Shown here in pieces: positions 47,501 to 59,001 of a stretch of DNA of 64,000 nt. The stretch comes from Liopterus haemorrhoidalis (lineage: Eukaryota > Arthropoda > Insecta > Coleoptera > Dytiscidae), in NCBI GenBank assembly GCA_963971575.1, contig OZ020618.1, positions 8,992,501 to 9,056,500 of the forward strand, read 5' to 3'. Numbering within the stretch: the stretch's first letter is position 1; the number at the start of each line of letters is the position of its first letter. A program made the translations under genes and the position numbers. Under the pieces are notes generated by a model. It was given only the letters and a program-made list of their open reading frames with translations, did no database searches and was not told the origin of the DNA.

Positions 47501-48076
47501 TATACACACACCGGCAAATTTAAAGGAACAGATTGAAAATTATGTTTTTTTTTTAAATTTTATTATTTTGTAGCCTATATGTAGATAGCTTTGAATGCTC
47601 TACTAAACCGTAGGGAAAGATTGTATCGACGCCAAGGAGAACAAAATGCACCATTTAATTTTGCTACTACTGTATCTTTTAGTGGAGGTTCAATTATGGT
47701 ATGGGGTGGGATATGTTTGGGAGCTCACACAGAGTTAGTGGTGATTGATGGCGGAGCGTTAACTACAGATAGGTACATCAGATATATTCTTCAAGACCAT
47801 GTTGTACCTTTTGCCCCATATTTCGAAGAAAATTTCACCCTAATGCAGGACAATGCGCGGCCTCACGTCGCCCACTGTGTAACAGACTTTTTTAATCAAG
47901 TGGGTATAACAACAATGGGTTGACCTGCGTGCTCCCCTGACCTCAACCCGATTGAACATTATTCCAAAAAAACATCGTACTAGAAGATTATCTGAGAGAT
48001 ATCAACAATATGTGCACTACAGAGAAAATGATTAGATTTTTATGTCTGTTCCTTTAAATTTACTGGCGTGTGTAAT
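47501..48076 (+). mobile_element. Deleted Tc1-like element, copy 1
   Basis: Ends TACACACACCGGCAAATTTA and TAAATTTACTGGCGTGTGTA are inverted (47503 and 48074), next to TA. The ~570-bp body holds a transposase fragment. Copy 2 at 58503-59001 shares both ends and the coding remnant. Confidence 0.88.
47591..48010 (+). pseudogene. Tc1-like transposase fragment
   Basis: Open to 47923: MNALLNRRERLYRRQGEQNA, then GGSIMVWGGICLGAHTELVV, FTLMQDNARPHVAHCVTDFF. A stop follows VGITTMG, then PACSPDLNPIEH continues in frame. MVWGGI, QDNARPH (second catalytic Asp) and SPDLNPIEH (Glu/His end) are the classic DD34E Tc1 motifs. The DNA-binding region and first catalytic Asp are deleted. Confidence 0.9.
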
Positions 48077-48116
48077 TTATTAGATACATCCTATTTTGTT
48101 TCTGTATTGGTATTTC

Positions 48117-48649
48117 TTATGGCCCGGTTACACGATGCCAGTAACTTGTGCAAGTACTGGCACAAGTACTTGTGCCAGTACTTGCACAAGTCGTTCTGTC
48201 GTTTACACGTATTCCAGTATCTTATTTAAGTAACCTTGCAAAGAACCCGAAACACACTGCAAAATGTAGATGCTTCCAATTATTTTTTATGCGTAAAACC
48301 GTCTTTTTAACGCGCCAATTTTCGATGTCTAAGCTAATTTTATGTATTTTATGCGTACGTCTATCTAAACAAAACTGAATCGGCGCCAAAAACTACATTT
48401 ATTAAAAAAAGGTGTGAAAAAGTTTGTTTTTGTAACCGCGAAAATACATCAGCTGTTCATGGCGGCCATTTTTAAGTCACTGGCACGGCTACTTGTGCCA
48501 GTAAATAGGAACGGTTTCTATTCACTTGACTTGCATGAGATACTTGTGCCAGTACTGGCACCAGTACTGCATGTACGTTTACACGATGCCAGTAACTGGT
48601 GCAAGTACTTACTGGTGCAAGTTACTTGCATCGTGTAACTGAGCCATTA
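48117..48649. mobile_element. PIF/Harbinger-type MITE, TTA TSD, dense palindromes
   Basis: Element 48120-48646 opens TGGCCCGGTTACACGATGCC and ends with CGTGTAACTGAGCCA. TTA flanks both ends (48117-48119, 48647-48649). Both subterminal regions are built of overlapping (AC)TTGTGCCAGTACTGGCAC-type palindromes, including a perfect 48-bp one at 48144-48191. A GCGCCAAAAACTACA and ATGGCGGCCATTTTTAAG lie in the middle. No transposase. Confidence 0.9.
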
Positions 48650-50707
48650 GGTGGAGAGCTCACCAAACTGATCTTACATATAATATGATGGATAGTTTGA
48701 CAAGTAACTTCCAAATGACACATTATATGTTTAAAACCAATATGTACAAATAAATTATACAGTAAGCACTCACTGAACTTGCAAATTGCTTCCATCGTGT
48801 TACAAGTTTTGTCACTTCTACAAATTAACGCATTCTTCATTTTTGTCAGTATCATTTAGGTGTTACTTAATATAAATATAAAAATCATTCAGAATATCTG
48901 AAACGCAAATGCGATTAATACATATAATGTAGAAAGTCATTAACCCTAAATTAAAACGAGATGTCAGTAATTGATTTCTGCTGGAACAGGTTGGAAAAAA
49001 GTGAAAAACAAAAGGACCTATGTCCAGTAGTTGATCAAAATGACCAATAATTATAATGTTCCTGCTAAATTTGTAGTAAGAATATTTTAATTGAGTTGAT
49101 TGACATAAATCCGGTTGTTTTATTAGGCAATGTGTCTGGTCAGTCATATTAAGAGGTGAGACGTGTACCGGCATCTACTACAAGTACCGCTATACACACG
49201 TGATTCTTCACTAACAGGCCATCAGTACCCTCCGGCTTCTGATAGTTACTAAGGCACTGGTTCATTGGGATACCAAGAAACTTGATACTGGATGACTCAC
49301 TTGCGAAAACCTATTGATTCAATTACTTCCTGCTATTCTGACTTAAAGTCATTAAAGTTTAAATAAAGAATATTATATTACAGAAAAATTGCAAAGTTGT
49401 TAGCTTAGTTACAAAAAAGAAAAAAATAAAACGCGATAAGATTTTCGGAAGAGATGTTGCGAACTTGGACACGAATGGACTGAGTTAGAAATGCGAAAAT
49501 ACGGTGGAGAACATTGGTAGCGATAGATACACTTATCGAAAAGGAAATTAAGAAGTAGCACTGCCTATTTGTTCTATTTATACTTATTTCATATGAGATA
49601 TATTGTAGGATAAAACAAAAAAAATCACATTATTGAAAGACTACAAAGTGTTGTCCAAACCACTGAAGAGCATCTATTCTGTAACTTCTTGACAGTCACA
49701 TGCACAGTATGATGTCACCTGTGCACACTGAACTGTCTCCGTAGACTGTCCTCTGTGATGTTGTTTTGTATTCAGCATTATCGAAAATAAGTGGCGCGAT
49801 TATGAAATTTTGATATACTGTGATAGTCAGAATAGATTTTTAACTGGGGGTTATTTTGAATAGAAATTCCAAAAGTCTTACAAAATATTAATAATAATTC
49901 AGAAAATATATCGAATTCCTTCAAGAATATTGACTATACGATAACATCGTCACTGGGATCAATGGAGAGGATTGCAGATACCATTGGAGCAATTGTGCAA
50001 AATAGCTTATTTAGGCTAATTAAATTTTATTCGAAGTATCCTATATGTTGAATATAAATAAGTTAAATAACACACAAATAATTATAAAAAATAAATGATA
50101 TTTTCATTAAATTACCAAGCTATCTTATCTTCTCCACTTCAAGTATGTCTAAAAATTCCTTCATTCACCCTTGGGTCTTGACACCCCCACTTGTTTAGGA
50201 GGCTAGCACAACGACCAGTTCGTAGGCGATTCAATTTCGTTCAAAGATATCTTGGCAAGTCATACTCAGCTGATTTTCACTAGTTAATTATTTGTTTTAA
50301 TTAATTATCCATCTCGAAGCAATGGTTTGCAAGTCCTAACTTTCTGTTTATTTTTTTAACACAAAATAACGATAGTATGTAATGTTAATAAGTCAAAATA
50401 AATGTAGTATACCATGCTATGCAATGTAAATTACGTATTTGAATCGAAAAAGCAATGTAACCGCTGATGGATTACTTCCATCAGGTAAGTTTACGTAACA
50501 GAAAAAAACTATTAACCGATGTGGGTTATTGCTATGACAATTCCAAGGCGTACTTCAATGTCTTTGTACGGTATTGATAATATTCCGTTATCGGTAATAC
50601 GGTCACAAAGTTACAGATCGGTGGTTTAATCTAACGTTGTGGCGTTCAAAATGGGAAAAGGTTTTGTAGCTAATAATGTCCCAAGTGAAGAAGCTCAGTT
50701 TCTTATG
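48650..50707. other. No gene recognised
   Basis: About 2 kb of AT-rich sequence. A minus frame at 48863-49174 has no signature. A CAG/GTAAGT at about 50484 lacks a pyrimidine tract. Confidence 0.5.
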
Positions 50708-50978
50708 GTCTAAGCCAGGGGGTCGGCAACCTTTTTGTCAATAAGAGCGCAATATAAATTCAAATGTTATTGAGGGCGATTAAAAACGTAAAATATGTAA
50801 ACACTCGTGGTTCGCAAGGTCTTCTAATCTAGCGCTGATCGCTCAAGTCGAATTACCGATGTAGGAATGGCAAAGAAATATCGATGTTTTTAAAACATCG
50901 ATATTTTGCAGTAAAAACATCGATAGGGCGCATAAAAATCACACCGAGGGCGCCGTGTTGCCGACCCCTGGTCTAAGC
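50708..50978. mobile_element. hAT MITE, 255 bp, perfect 8-bp TSD
   Basis: Element 50716-50970: CAGGGGGTCGGCAACCTTTT and CGTGTTGCCGACCCCTG, near-perfect inverted hAT ends. GTCTAAGC flanks both sides (50708-50715 and 50971-50978). The centre has a 14-bp inverted pair around ATCGATGTTTTTAAAACATCGAT. Confidence 0.93.
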
Positions 50979-52114
50979 CGTTATTTACCAAATTATAGTT
51001 CATGAGAATTTACCGATTGATCGACAGAGATCTGAACATGTATTGATTTATTTCACACAATTCTACATAAATTATTAATAAGGTTCATAGTTTTTATCTT
51101 AGTTTTTTATATTTGAACATATTCAGTAAACACATGTGTGTTTTTGTATATGCAATACTTTCTCCTTGCTGAGTGAAACAAACCAATAGTTATTTCTCAA
51201 CATCCGAAGTAATGGCATCACTTAATTTGATGTCCTTCTAGATTGAACCATACCCTTTATTTAATCATGGGCCAAGTATATTCTCCTCAAGTATACCACG
51301 GACTGTTCGAACTTGGTAACATATTTGCTCCGGATCAGAGTAATAGATTTCGTTAAAAAATTTATTTTGCACTATTTTTCCTTTTCTCATTATTTTCATT
51401 TCAATGCTGGTCTTCATTTCCTGCTCTCTTGGAGATCAATTGAGAAAGTCTTTTCTTCTTTCATTTTTTCAATATGACCGTACCATCTTAATACTCTTTT
51501 ATTTAATTGTTTTATTGATTGCCGTTAGACCATAGGCGAGAGTGAAACAAATCTTCCATTATTTAATAAAAATTTAAAATGTTCTTTCCAAAAAAAAAAA
51601 AAACTAAAAAAAAAAACTTGTTGTGAACGGGTGGCAAATAATGAATTGCATTCCTTAATTATATATATTTCGTCTCAAATGTGGTAAAATAACAATTATC
51701 ACTCACAATAAACTAATCATTACAGTTTATATTATTCTTATTGTTCTTTCACAAATAATCAAACAATATTAAAACACATTTATGACATAAAACAAAGTTC
51801 ATTATTAAAACAGATATTATAACAGACACGTAGCAATCCCAATGATCCAGACCGATCGCTCAGCTATATCACACTCCTATACAAAACACACTGTTCTATT
51901 ATCACCCTGTTTTTGCTGATCGGCTGATCTTGGTTCTGCTAGCACCAAGGCTGCTGCCTTTGCACTTACGTATCCTGATAAAATTATGTTATTCTCCGAC
52001 ATATATAATCCTTTATTTCCCCTTGACCTTTCGGTGTTTTGGGTATTTACTACAATTAATAAAACATATATCTCCTATCAACATTCCAACGTCATATGAA
52101 ACATACATCACATT
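50979..52114. other. No gene recognised
   Basis: AT-rich; A run near 51590-51617. No signature in the small frames present. Confidence 0.5.
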
Positions 52115-52345
52115 TCATTACTTTACATTACAATTTATTTTATTCCATTCTCTTCCCTTCCAACCATTTCTTCACCCCTCCTATCACCCTTCCTTCTTCC
52201 CCATTTCCAGGTAACCTCAGCCCCATTCCTTCCTTTTCCCCCCTTCTGCTTCCCACCGGGCCTTTTCCTTCCTTCCTTTCCCCCTTCCTGTTATCCTTCC
52301 CAATCTCATTCCTTCTTCCCTCTAATTCCCTCACTCACCTCTCCC
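52115..52345. repeat. 230-bp polypyrimidine tract
   Basis: Over 85 percent C/T on the + strand, made of CCTTCC/CTTCCC variants. It contains CCCATTTCCAG joined to GTAACC (52210/52211). It produces spurious open frames on both strands. Possibly the 3' region of a retroelement, or splice-related; unknown. Confidence 0.75.
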
Positions 52346-53513
52346 TTAGTTATTGAAATGCTAATAAAACTTCAATTTATAAATTTTTGCTCTTTGTTTT
52401 ATACAGAATGACACTAGCCTTAAATGTCAAATTAATTCAAACCAGATAGCGGATAAATATATGCAATGATCAATTAAAAATCTAATTAATAAATTTCCCT
52501 GAACGTACTTATTAAACTTAAAAGACGAATCTATTTTATTAACATATTACATATATTTTATTTTCAAATCTAATATCAATAATAAAATTTATACCGAGTA
52601 TAAGAAAGTTTTACTGTAAATGAGTTACGGGTATTCCGGAACAGCGACTTTCAGTCTCTATGAAAGTACCAAGATATTTTTAAAATGTTTCGGCTAGCCA
52701 ACGATATACGATCGAATGATAACCGATGGAAACCTCAGAACCTCTTCTTTTTCAAAGAGTTCCAGTACCGATTCTTAAAATTTATGTTTAGGGTTAGGGT
52801 GTCGGTTAAGGTTTTGAAATTTCAGTGGAATTTTCGGGGTGCCGGGGTTCGGTTTTCCGGTTCTGCACTTGCACAACAGTCCCGTGCTGCCGAGTTAATG
52901 CGTGATAGGTTTGAGCAGCACGATTTTAAAAAAATCAGCATAGTTTTAATTGTGATATTCCCACTGTTTGAACCATATCTGGAGCGATTGTTATTAGTGT
53001 TGTAATTGTGATGTTATGCATAATAATTTATGGGTCATATTTGGTACAATTGATGATGTAACAGATGTTTTGAAAGGGATTAGAATCGTAAATTGTTGCT
53101 AAGTGATGTTACTACTAAACTATTGCAATTTGATGGTTTTATTATTCTAATACAAAAAGGAAAGCAAGTGTTATCTTCAAAATATTAATGAAAGTAAATT
53201 TTAAGTTTCAGAGCATATAAAATTTTAATGTTGTTTGTTTATGGCACTATTAACTGATCATAGTATATTTTTAACAAGTTTTGAATTATTTATCATCTAT
53301 AAAAAATTATTTAAAAATATATACAGGATATAAATGAATAGTTTAAGAAGCGTAAATGGAACTAGCACACACAACTTCAGAAGAGACGATAGATAAAAAA
53401 TATTTCGCACTATATCAATTTGTAATGCAACAACTGAACGTTCTTTAAGAAATAAAAATAGTAATGTTCTTAATATTTTATTTAATTATTTATTTATTTA
53501 ATTTTCTTTTCAG
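52346..53513. other. Upstream flank of the first exon
   Basis: Contains a moderately GC-richer open frame at 52685-53005 (106 codons, starting MFRLANDIRSNDNRWKPQNL) that I do not recognise; no sushi, lectin or signal-peptide features. The last 60 bp are the T-rich acceptor of the 53514 exon. Confidence 0.4.
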
Positions 53514-53900
53514 AAACGACATGTGGTCATCCAGCAGTCCCACCAAACGCTCGCATAAGTCTCTCAAATCCTAGTCTCAAACCAGGTACAATCGCCACAT
53601 ATACCTGTGATATAGGCTACGAGACTTTTGGGCAAACGTCTCTCACATGTTCTCCTGCTGGTTTTTGGATAGGAGAAGTCCCTTTCTGTGGCACTAACGT
53701 AGCCCACAGGAGGCCTGCCAACCAATCCACAACCGTCAGGGGTGGAGGAGCAGGAAATGCTAATGATGGGGAGAGAACTACAGAACACGATGGAAGAAGA
53801 TGTACGGAGACGCAAAGAGAAGCTAGTCCATGGTGGAGTGTGGATTTGTTGAGGACGTATGCAGTTAAAGTTGTAAGAGTTACCACCAGAGGTTGTTGTG
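53514..53900 (+). CDS. fw: Exon: sushi/CCP domain plus start of fucolectin-type domain
   Basis: Internal exon of 129 codons. It follows a T-rich tract ending CAG and is followed by GTAAGT; both junctions are phase 1. The first ~60 residues form one sushi/CCP module with four cysteines: C in TCGHPAVPP, C in YTCDIGYE, C in LTCSPAG, C in VPFCG. Then comes the start of an FTP (eel fucolectin/tachylectin-4/pentraxin-1) fold of the F5/8C type: an NVAHRRPANQS motif, an NANDGERTTEHDG calcium/sugar-loop-like stretch, PWWSVDL and VRVTTRGCCG. The sushi-then-FTP order is what I recall for insect Furrowed, a selectin-like adhesion protein working outside the cell with C-type lectin and further sushi repeats downstream. 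The family assignment comes from memory of the domain layout, not a search. Upstream exons are not identified; another FTP/sushi protein is possible. Confidence 0.88.
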
Positions 53901-55124
53901 GTAAGTAAAATGTATTGATGTGTTTTACTTTATCCGCTGTATCCACCTGAACTTGCACCTTCAAACTATCACCTATTTCGGTTAATGTCCCGTATTAGTC
54001 CACCAAAACTAGGTTCGTATGCTTAGAATTAATTACATTATAACGTTAGAAACGAGAAGATATGTTCGTAAAAGTGGGGAGCCAATAGCCATTCATGCAC
54101 CTGTAGTTGGCAGAGAAATACGCGTTTTTAACACGAGGAACGTCCAAATATAACTGATATTTTTGGAACTCTTTATGAAGTTAATGTTTTTCAAAATACG
54201 TATACTACAAATCTCATTGGAAACAGGTAAAAATTCCTTATGAGTACCTGTTCATATACGTCTAGCAAGTTTAAGTTTTTTCTGTCTAAAATTTTTGCTA
54301 ACTAAACCTAACCTAATTAGTTTTATCATTGATTGTTTGCATATAGTGGAGATATATAAATGCTTTATACAGTTTTAATACATTTACATAATTTAGCATC
54401 TATGAATGCGACGAAAAACGATATATTGATATTAATATTTTTGATAGCGATATATTGATATTTTTGAGGATTCTCTCTTTTAATAGATAATGTTAATATT
54501 CTTCAAAATATGTATACTATAAATCTCATTTAAAACATTTAAATGTGACTTAAAGTGTATAAATACTGAAATTTTATTATTCAAGTTTTTCTTTAAAAAC
54601 GTTAATAGGAGCTAAATGTTAACAAACACTTATTAAATAATTGCTTGGATTTCGGAACGGATAACTATTAAGTACTTATTTAGATTTCAGCTGAATAAAA
54701 ATATTGGAAATGATAAAGTGAATCCCAAATGTTGTTTTGAAAAAAAGAATCATTCTAACTAGCATACACGGTTTCTCTAACGAGTTGTTTGTGGGGGACT
54801 TATACGGAACATTATCCCCTATTTCCTTAGAAAATTCTCTTAATAGCACGTTTTAACTCATTGGAAGTTATTTTATTGTCACTAGACGTACATTTCGACT
54901 ACCAAGTAGACATATTATTAATAGTCACTTTTTTTATTCACTATTTATAAATTATTGTTTTAATATCACGTCCAAATAACTTATCACCATTAAAATAATT
55001 TTAGTACAAATGTCATGGTCGTCTTTAATATATCACTTCCGCACCTAATTCATACAGTTGCAATTATCAATTAATAAAAAGTATACCTGTTTTTCGTCTG
55101 TTAATTTTGTTGTTAATTGTTTAG
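53901..55124 (+). other. Intron between the first two visible exons
   Basis: AT-rich intron, phase 1, GTAAGT to TTAG. I see no recognisable mobile element; two short near-repeats of a GATATATTGATATT phrase lie near 54420-54465. Confidence 0.8.
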
Positions 55125-55220
55125 GCCACCAGCCATTGAGGGACCTTGAAATTCGAGTGGGAAATAGCAGTTATGATCTCCAGAGGAACCCACTATGTGC
55201 TTGGTTTCCTGGGACAATTG
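55125..55220 (+). CDS. fw: Exon: middle of fucolectin-type domain
   Basis: Internal exon of 32 codons, phase 1 at both ends, acceptor TTAG and donor GTAAGT. With the G left by the previous exon it begins Gly-His-Gln-Pro and reads LRDLEIRVGNSSYDLQ, then NPLCAWFPGTI. The EIRVGN strand and the NPLC cysteine are hallmarks of the FTP/fucolectin domain, where this segment follows the CCG turn of the preceding exon directly. The intron between them is 1224 bp. The frame is open, there is no sign of decay, and the exon length is a multiple of three, so skipping it would keep frame but destroy the fold. Confidence 0.88.
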
Positions 55221-55581
55221 GTAAGTAAAAGTATTTACAATAATTATTTTACGAAGTGACGATGTAATGAATTGTCAATTTAATGATAAACAATAATTAA
55301 ATCTATTTCTAAATCTGTTTCAATCGAATGGAAATATATTTAAAAAAATAATGGAAATCAGAAAATCAGATAGAAAATTATTTATAGGGAGTAAATAAAG
55401 TCTTTTGGCAAGCCTGTGGCCGCAAGTTTTAAATCGTGTGTACTTTGACCTCTAAGCAAAAGTATAGAAGTGAATTTAACTGCCATCTATGTCAAATAAT
55501 TTCTGTAAAAAAATATTTATACAAATTACAAGTTTTGCTTAGCCATTCGCAATCAGCTATAAACTATAGGTGCCTTTCAAT

Positions 55582-56679
55582 CGGATCTATTCTGTGTCTT
55601 TTGTAGTTAAAAAGATTTGGTTAAAAATGATGGTTAAAAAACATTTTAACTAGGGTTAAAATTTTAACCTTGTTTCTTATTCTGTATCTCAGGTTATAAC
55701 CCAAATGTTAAGTTCTTTTAACCTTATGATTAAAAATATGTTGTGAAATTATCTACAAGGGAACGTATTTTGCTTGTGTAAGTGTGGATTTAATGTAAAC
55801 AAATGTTTATGGTTGAATCGGGAATGAGCAACGTTCAAATATAATATATCTATATTGCGGAAATGTGCAATATTTATATACAAATAATTATGGGTGCAGA
55901 AAGTAAATAATATAATATTACCATAACATGCAATTGTTTTTAAAAAATATATATCAATATTTTTTCTTTCTTTTCTTTCTTCTATATTAAGATACTTTTA
56001 TTTTCAGGTTATATTTACCTTATTTTTATTTGTATTTAAAAAAAAAAAAACACATAAATCAAAATTTATAAATGTATCACAATTTTAAAGGTTTAAATAT
56101 TTACTTGCAATATATCGGGAAATCTTTTGGTTCTTCTCGGATTTTCAAAAAAGTAAAAAAAAACACCTCGGAAGCCCCCCCCGTACCGTGAGAAGTGAGG
56201 ACTTTTTTTTGCTCTTCACTTAAAATTTAGAATTGAGGACCTTTTTTTTTGCTCTTCACTTAAAATTTAGAAGTGAGGACCTTTTTTTTTTGCTCATCAC
56301 TTAAAACTTTGAGGACTTATTTTGCTCTTCACTTAAAATTTAAAAATGAGGACCTTTTTTTGCTTTTCACTTAAAATTTAGAAGGGAGGACCTTTTTTTT
56401 GCTCTTCACAAGAAATTGAAATTTTGCCCTGTGTTTATATTAAGTTATAAATATATAATATTTCTTGTAATGATTGGTTTAAAGTAAACAGACTTGCTAT
56501 GATTAATTCTAAAATTGATTTTTTCTGGCTATTTGACGTTTAGAGGTTAGAATTACAGCTGGTTAAAATTTTAACGCCATAGAGTTACAGAATACCAAAA
56601 TATTGTAAAGCGTGGTTAAATTTTTTTAACTTCGACCTTGAGGTTAATTGTTAACTTTATAAGATACAGAATAGACCCG
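55582..56679. mobile_element. TIR element related to family B ends
   Basis: CGGATCTATTCTGTGTCTTT at 55582 is mirrored by AAGATACAGAATAGACCCG ending 56679. Inside both ends GTTAAAATTTTAAC-type palindromes recur. Similar CGGGTCTATTCT... ends define family B. A minisatellite (56190-56408) lies within. No coding recognised. Confidence 0.75.
56190..56408. repeat. Minisatellite, 36-41-bp units, about 6 copies
   Basis: Units GAAGTGAGGACC, T run, GCTCTTCACTTAAAATTTA. Complementary in style to the 17.1 kb array and the MITE cores at 36305 and 63068. Preceded by a CGGAAGCCCCCCCCGTACCG stretch. Confidence 0.9.
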
Positions 56680-56684
56680 TATAC

Positions 56685-57705
56685 ATTTTAAAAAAATATG
56701 CTAAGAGTAATTTGAAATATTGTATCACTAAAACTTTGACAATGGTAAAAGCTAAAATGTCCAATGAAATAAATAAATCTGTAAAACATAATAAAATGGT
56801 ATAATCTTTCTATCAATAAGCAATTATTTCACTGAAATTGTCTTCGCGATGGTTGGCAATAATTACTAACCGTGATCGCCGGTAGTAATTACTGAGATAA
56901 TTCTTTAAAACTGCCAAACGCTACTGACAGCAGCTTAGATTTTCATCACTCACAATTTTTACTTGAAACGTTTTGATCTTTTTTTTTTGTTGTATTGTTT
57001 TTGTTACATGTTTGAAAGTAAATTATCAAAAATCACGATTCGAAAAGATTTGGTTGATAGTGTTTTGCAATAAAAGAAATCTTTAATTGCTTTTTCAAGT
57101 AAGAAAGGAAATGAAGAGTATGTTTATTTTTGTTTATTGCTTTTTTACGTTTTACGCAATGGCTATAAAATAAGACGCATCGAAAGCTTAATAATTTATT
57201 CAAAATTGTTAGCAATTAATTTCAGGATGTGACATAATGTAAGATCACAGATTGGTAATTTATTGGAACTATATTATTATGAATCTGGGACAAATTATAT
57301 TAATGGGAACTTGTATATTCTGATTAATGACTTTGAAAATTATATGTGGCGCGTGATTTATTGATAAATTCATTAGAAGAAAGACACTTCTTCATATGAC
57401 AATTTTATACAAAAAGGGGTCAATTTAATCTTAACTAAATTGGGATAACTCTCTATATTACTTGTCATTATGTTCTGAACCTTCGTCGAAAAATACTTCT
57501 ATGATAATAGAATGCCACTTGGTACACGTGTTCTTTGCAAAAATTAAATCATTCTTACCTTCAGTACCTATATTGAGAACCGCGGCAGATTCAAAATGAT
57601 GGCAATAGTAGAACACCAAGTACAATAACTGAGGAGGTAATTAAAATGTGATTTGTCACAATAATAGGATAAGTTTTGAGATAATGGCAAAAAATATTAC
57701 AATTC
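56685..57705. other. No gene recognised
   Basis: AT-rich intronic sequence without signature. Confidence 0.5.
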
Positions 57706-57845
57706 TGTTTGCAACAAGTTGGGGTGTTTGCAACAAGTTGGGGTGTTTGCAACATAATTTTTCGAGGTTCCAAATATTGAATTTTTTAACTTAAAAAAAA
57801 AGTAAGGTTCCAAATATTGAATTTTAAAACTTAAAAAAAAATTTA
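57706..57845. repeat. Two short tandem repeats (19 bp and 40 bp)
   Basis: TGTTTGCAACAAGTTGGGG at 57706 and 57725, partial at 57744. Then GGTTCCAAATATTGAATTTT at 57766 and 57806 (40-bp period). Confidence 0.9.
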
Positions 57846-58502
57846 AACTGCAAAATTACAAAAAAATCTATTTTGCATGAACTTAGTGAACAAATGATGG
57901 TTTAAATGGACAAAACGATAAAATTTGATTTAAATGAATGTTTATTACCAAAAATAAGTTCACATTATTTTATTTATTCTTTTTTTTTATTATTATTATT
58001 TATTTATCATTTTTTAAATATGTAAATCAGAACTCTAATTTTCCAAATAATCACATTAAACTTCTATAAATTAAAAAATAAAAAAACACATTTTTTCAAT
58101 CATTTTCTGACAAAACACGTTTTGAATGTTATCTCAAATATAAATAATTTTCATAAAAAAAAGTAAGTAATTATAAACATTAGTAGAATGAAGTTACAAT
58201 TTTCCGCGTCGTACGCAAATATACGTCGATTGGTTTACAAGATGACGTCTATAATGCAATTTGTTTATTTACAATTATATTTTTTACAATTAAAAATATC
58301 CTATTAGATAGAATAAGTTTCGCTGCAAATTTTTATGTATAGATTGTTATAGACTACTTGGCCAGTCAATGCAGTTGCGTCACTTTAAAGAACACGTCAT
58401 ATTAGATACAATTACATCACATCCAAAATAGAAATAAGTTGAATTTAACCTAAAAAGCTATGTACTACATACAGTAAAAAAAATAGAAATCCATAAAATA
58501 TC
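57846..58502. other. No gene recognised
   Basis: AT-rich intronic sequence. Confidence 0.5.
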
Positions 58503-59001
58503 TACACACACCGGCAATTTTAAAGGAACAGATTGAATTTTTTTTTTTTTTTATATTTTATTATATTTTAGCCTATATCTAGATAGCTTTGAATGCTCTA
58601 CTTAATCGTAGGGAAAGATTGTATCGACGCCAAGGAGAAAAAATGCACCATTTAATTTTGCTACTACTGTATATTTTGGTGGAGGTTCAATTATAGTGTG
58701 AGGTGGAATATGTTTGGGAGCTCGCACAGTATTAGTGGTGATTGATGGCGGAGCGTTAACTGCAGATAGGTACATCAGAGATATTCTTCAAGACCATGTT
58801 GTACCTTTTGCTCCATATATCCCAACACTGGGTTGGCCAGCGTGCTCCCTTGACCTCAACCCGATTGTTTTAATTTTTGTTAGGTTTTATTCCAAAAAAC
58901 ATCGTACTAGAAGATTACCTGAGAGATATCAACAATATGTACACTACAGGGAAAATAATTAGATTTTTATGTCTGTTCCTTTAAATTTGCCGGTATGTGT
59001 A
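58503..59001 (+). mobile_element. Deleted Tc1-like element, copy 2
   Basis: Ends TACACACACCGGCAATTTTA and AATTTGCCGGTATGTGTA; TA at both edges. About 499 bp, colinear with copy 1 but lacking ~90 bp around QDNARPH. Each copy is more intact in different places, so both derive from one already deleted parent. Confidence 0.88.
58590..58960 (+). pseudogene. Tc1-like transposase fragment, copy 2
   Basis: GGGSIIV-stop-GGICLGARTVLVV at 58677 on, then IDGGALTADRYIRDILQDHV, WPACSLDLNPI and KKHRTRRLPERYQQYVHYRE. Same protein as 47591-48010. QDNARPH is deleted and SPDLNP changed to SLDLNP. Frameshifts are present. Confidence 0.85.

Noticed and set aside
50475..50492. CAG/GTAAGT as a second recursive splice site
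   Set aside because: The donor part is strong but there is no pyrimidine tract or branch-like motif before it.
52096..52356. Overlapping frames on both strands rich in Pro/Ser or Glu/Gly/Arg
   Set aside because: Produced by the polypyrimidine tract; no protein family features.
52791..52800. GGGTTAGGGT as an internal telomere repeat
   Set aside because: Only one and a half units; insect telomeres usually use TTAGG; no array.
52685..53005. 106-codon open frame just before the first exon as the signal-peptide exon
   Set aside because: It has no signal-peptide-like start, ends in a stop and shows no donor placing it in phase 1; left as unrecognised.
53564..53964. Minus-strand frames of 83 and 115 codons
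   Set aside because: Shadows of the sushi/FTP exon on the opposite strand.
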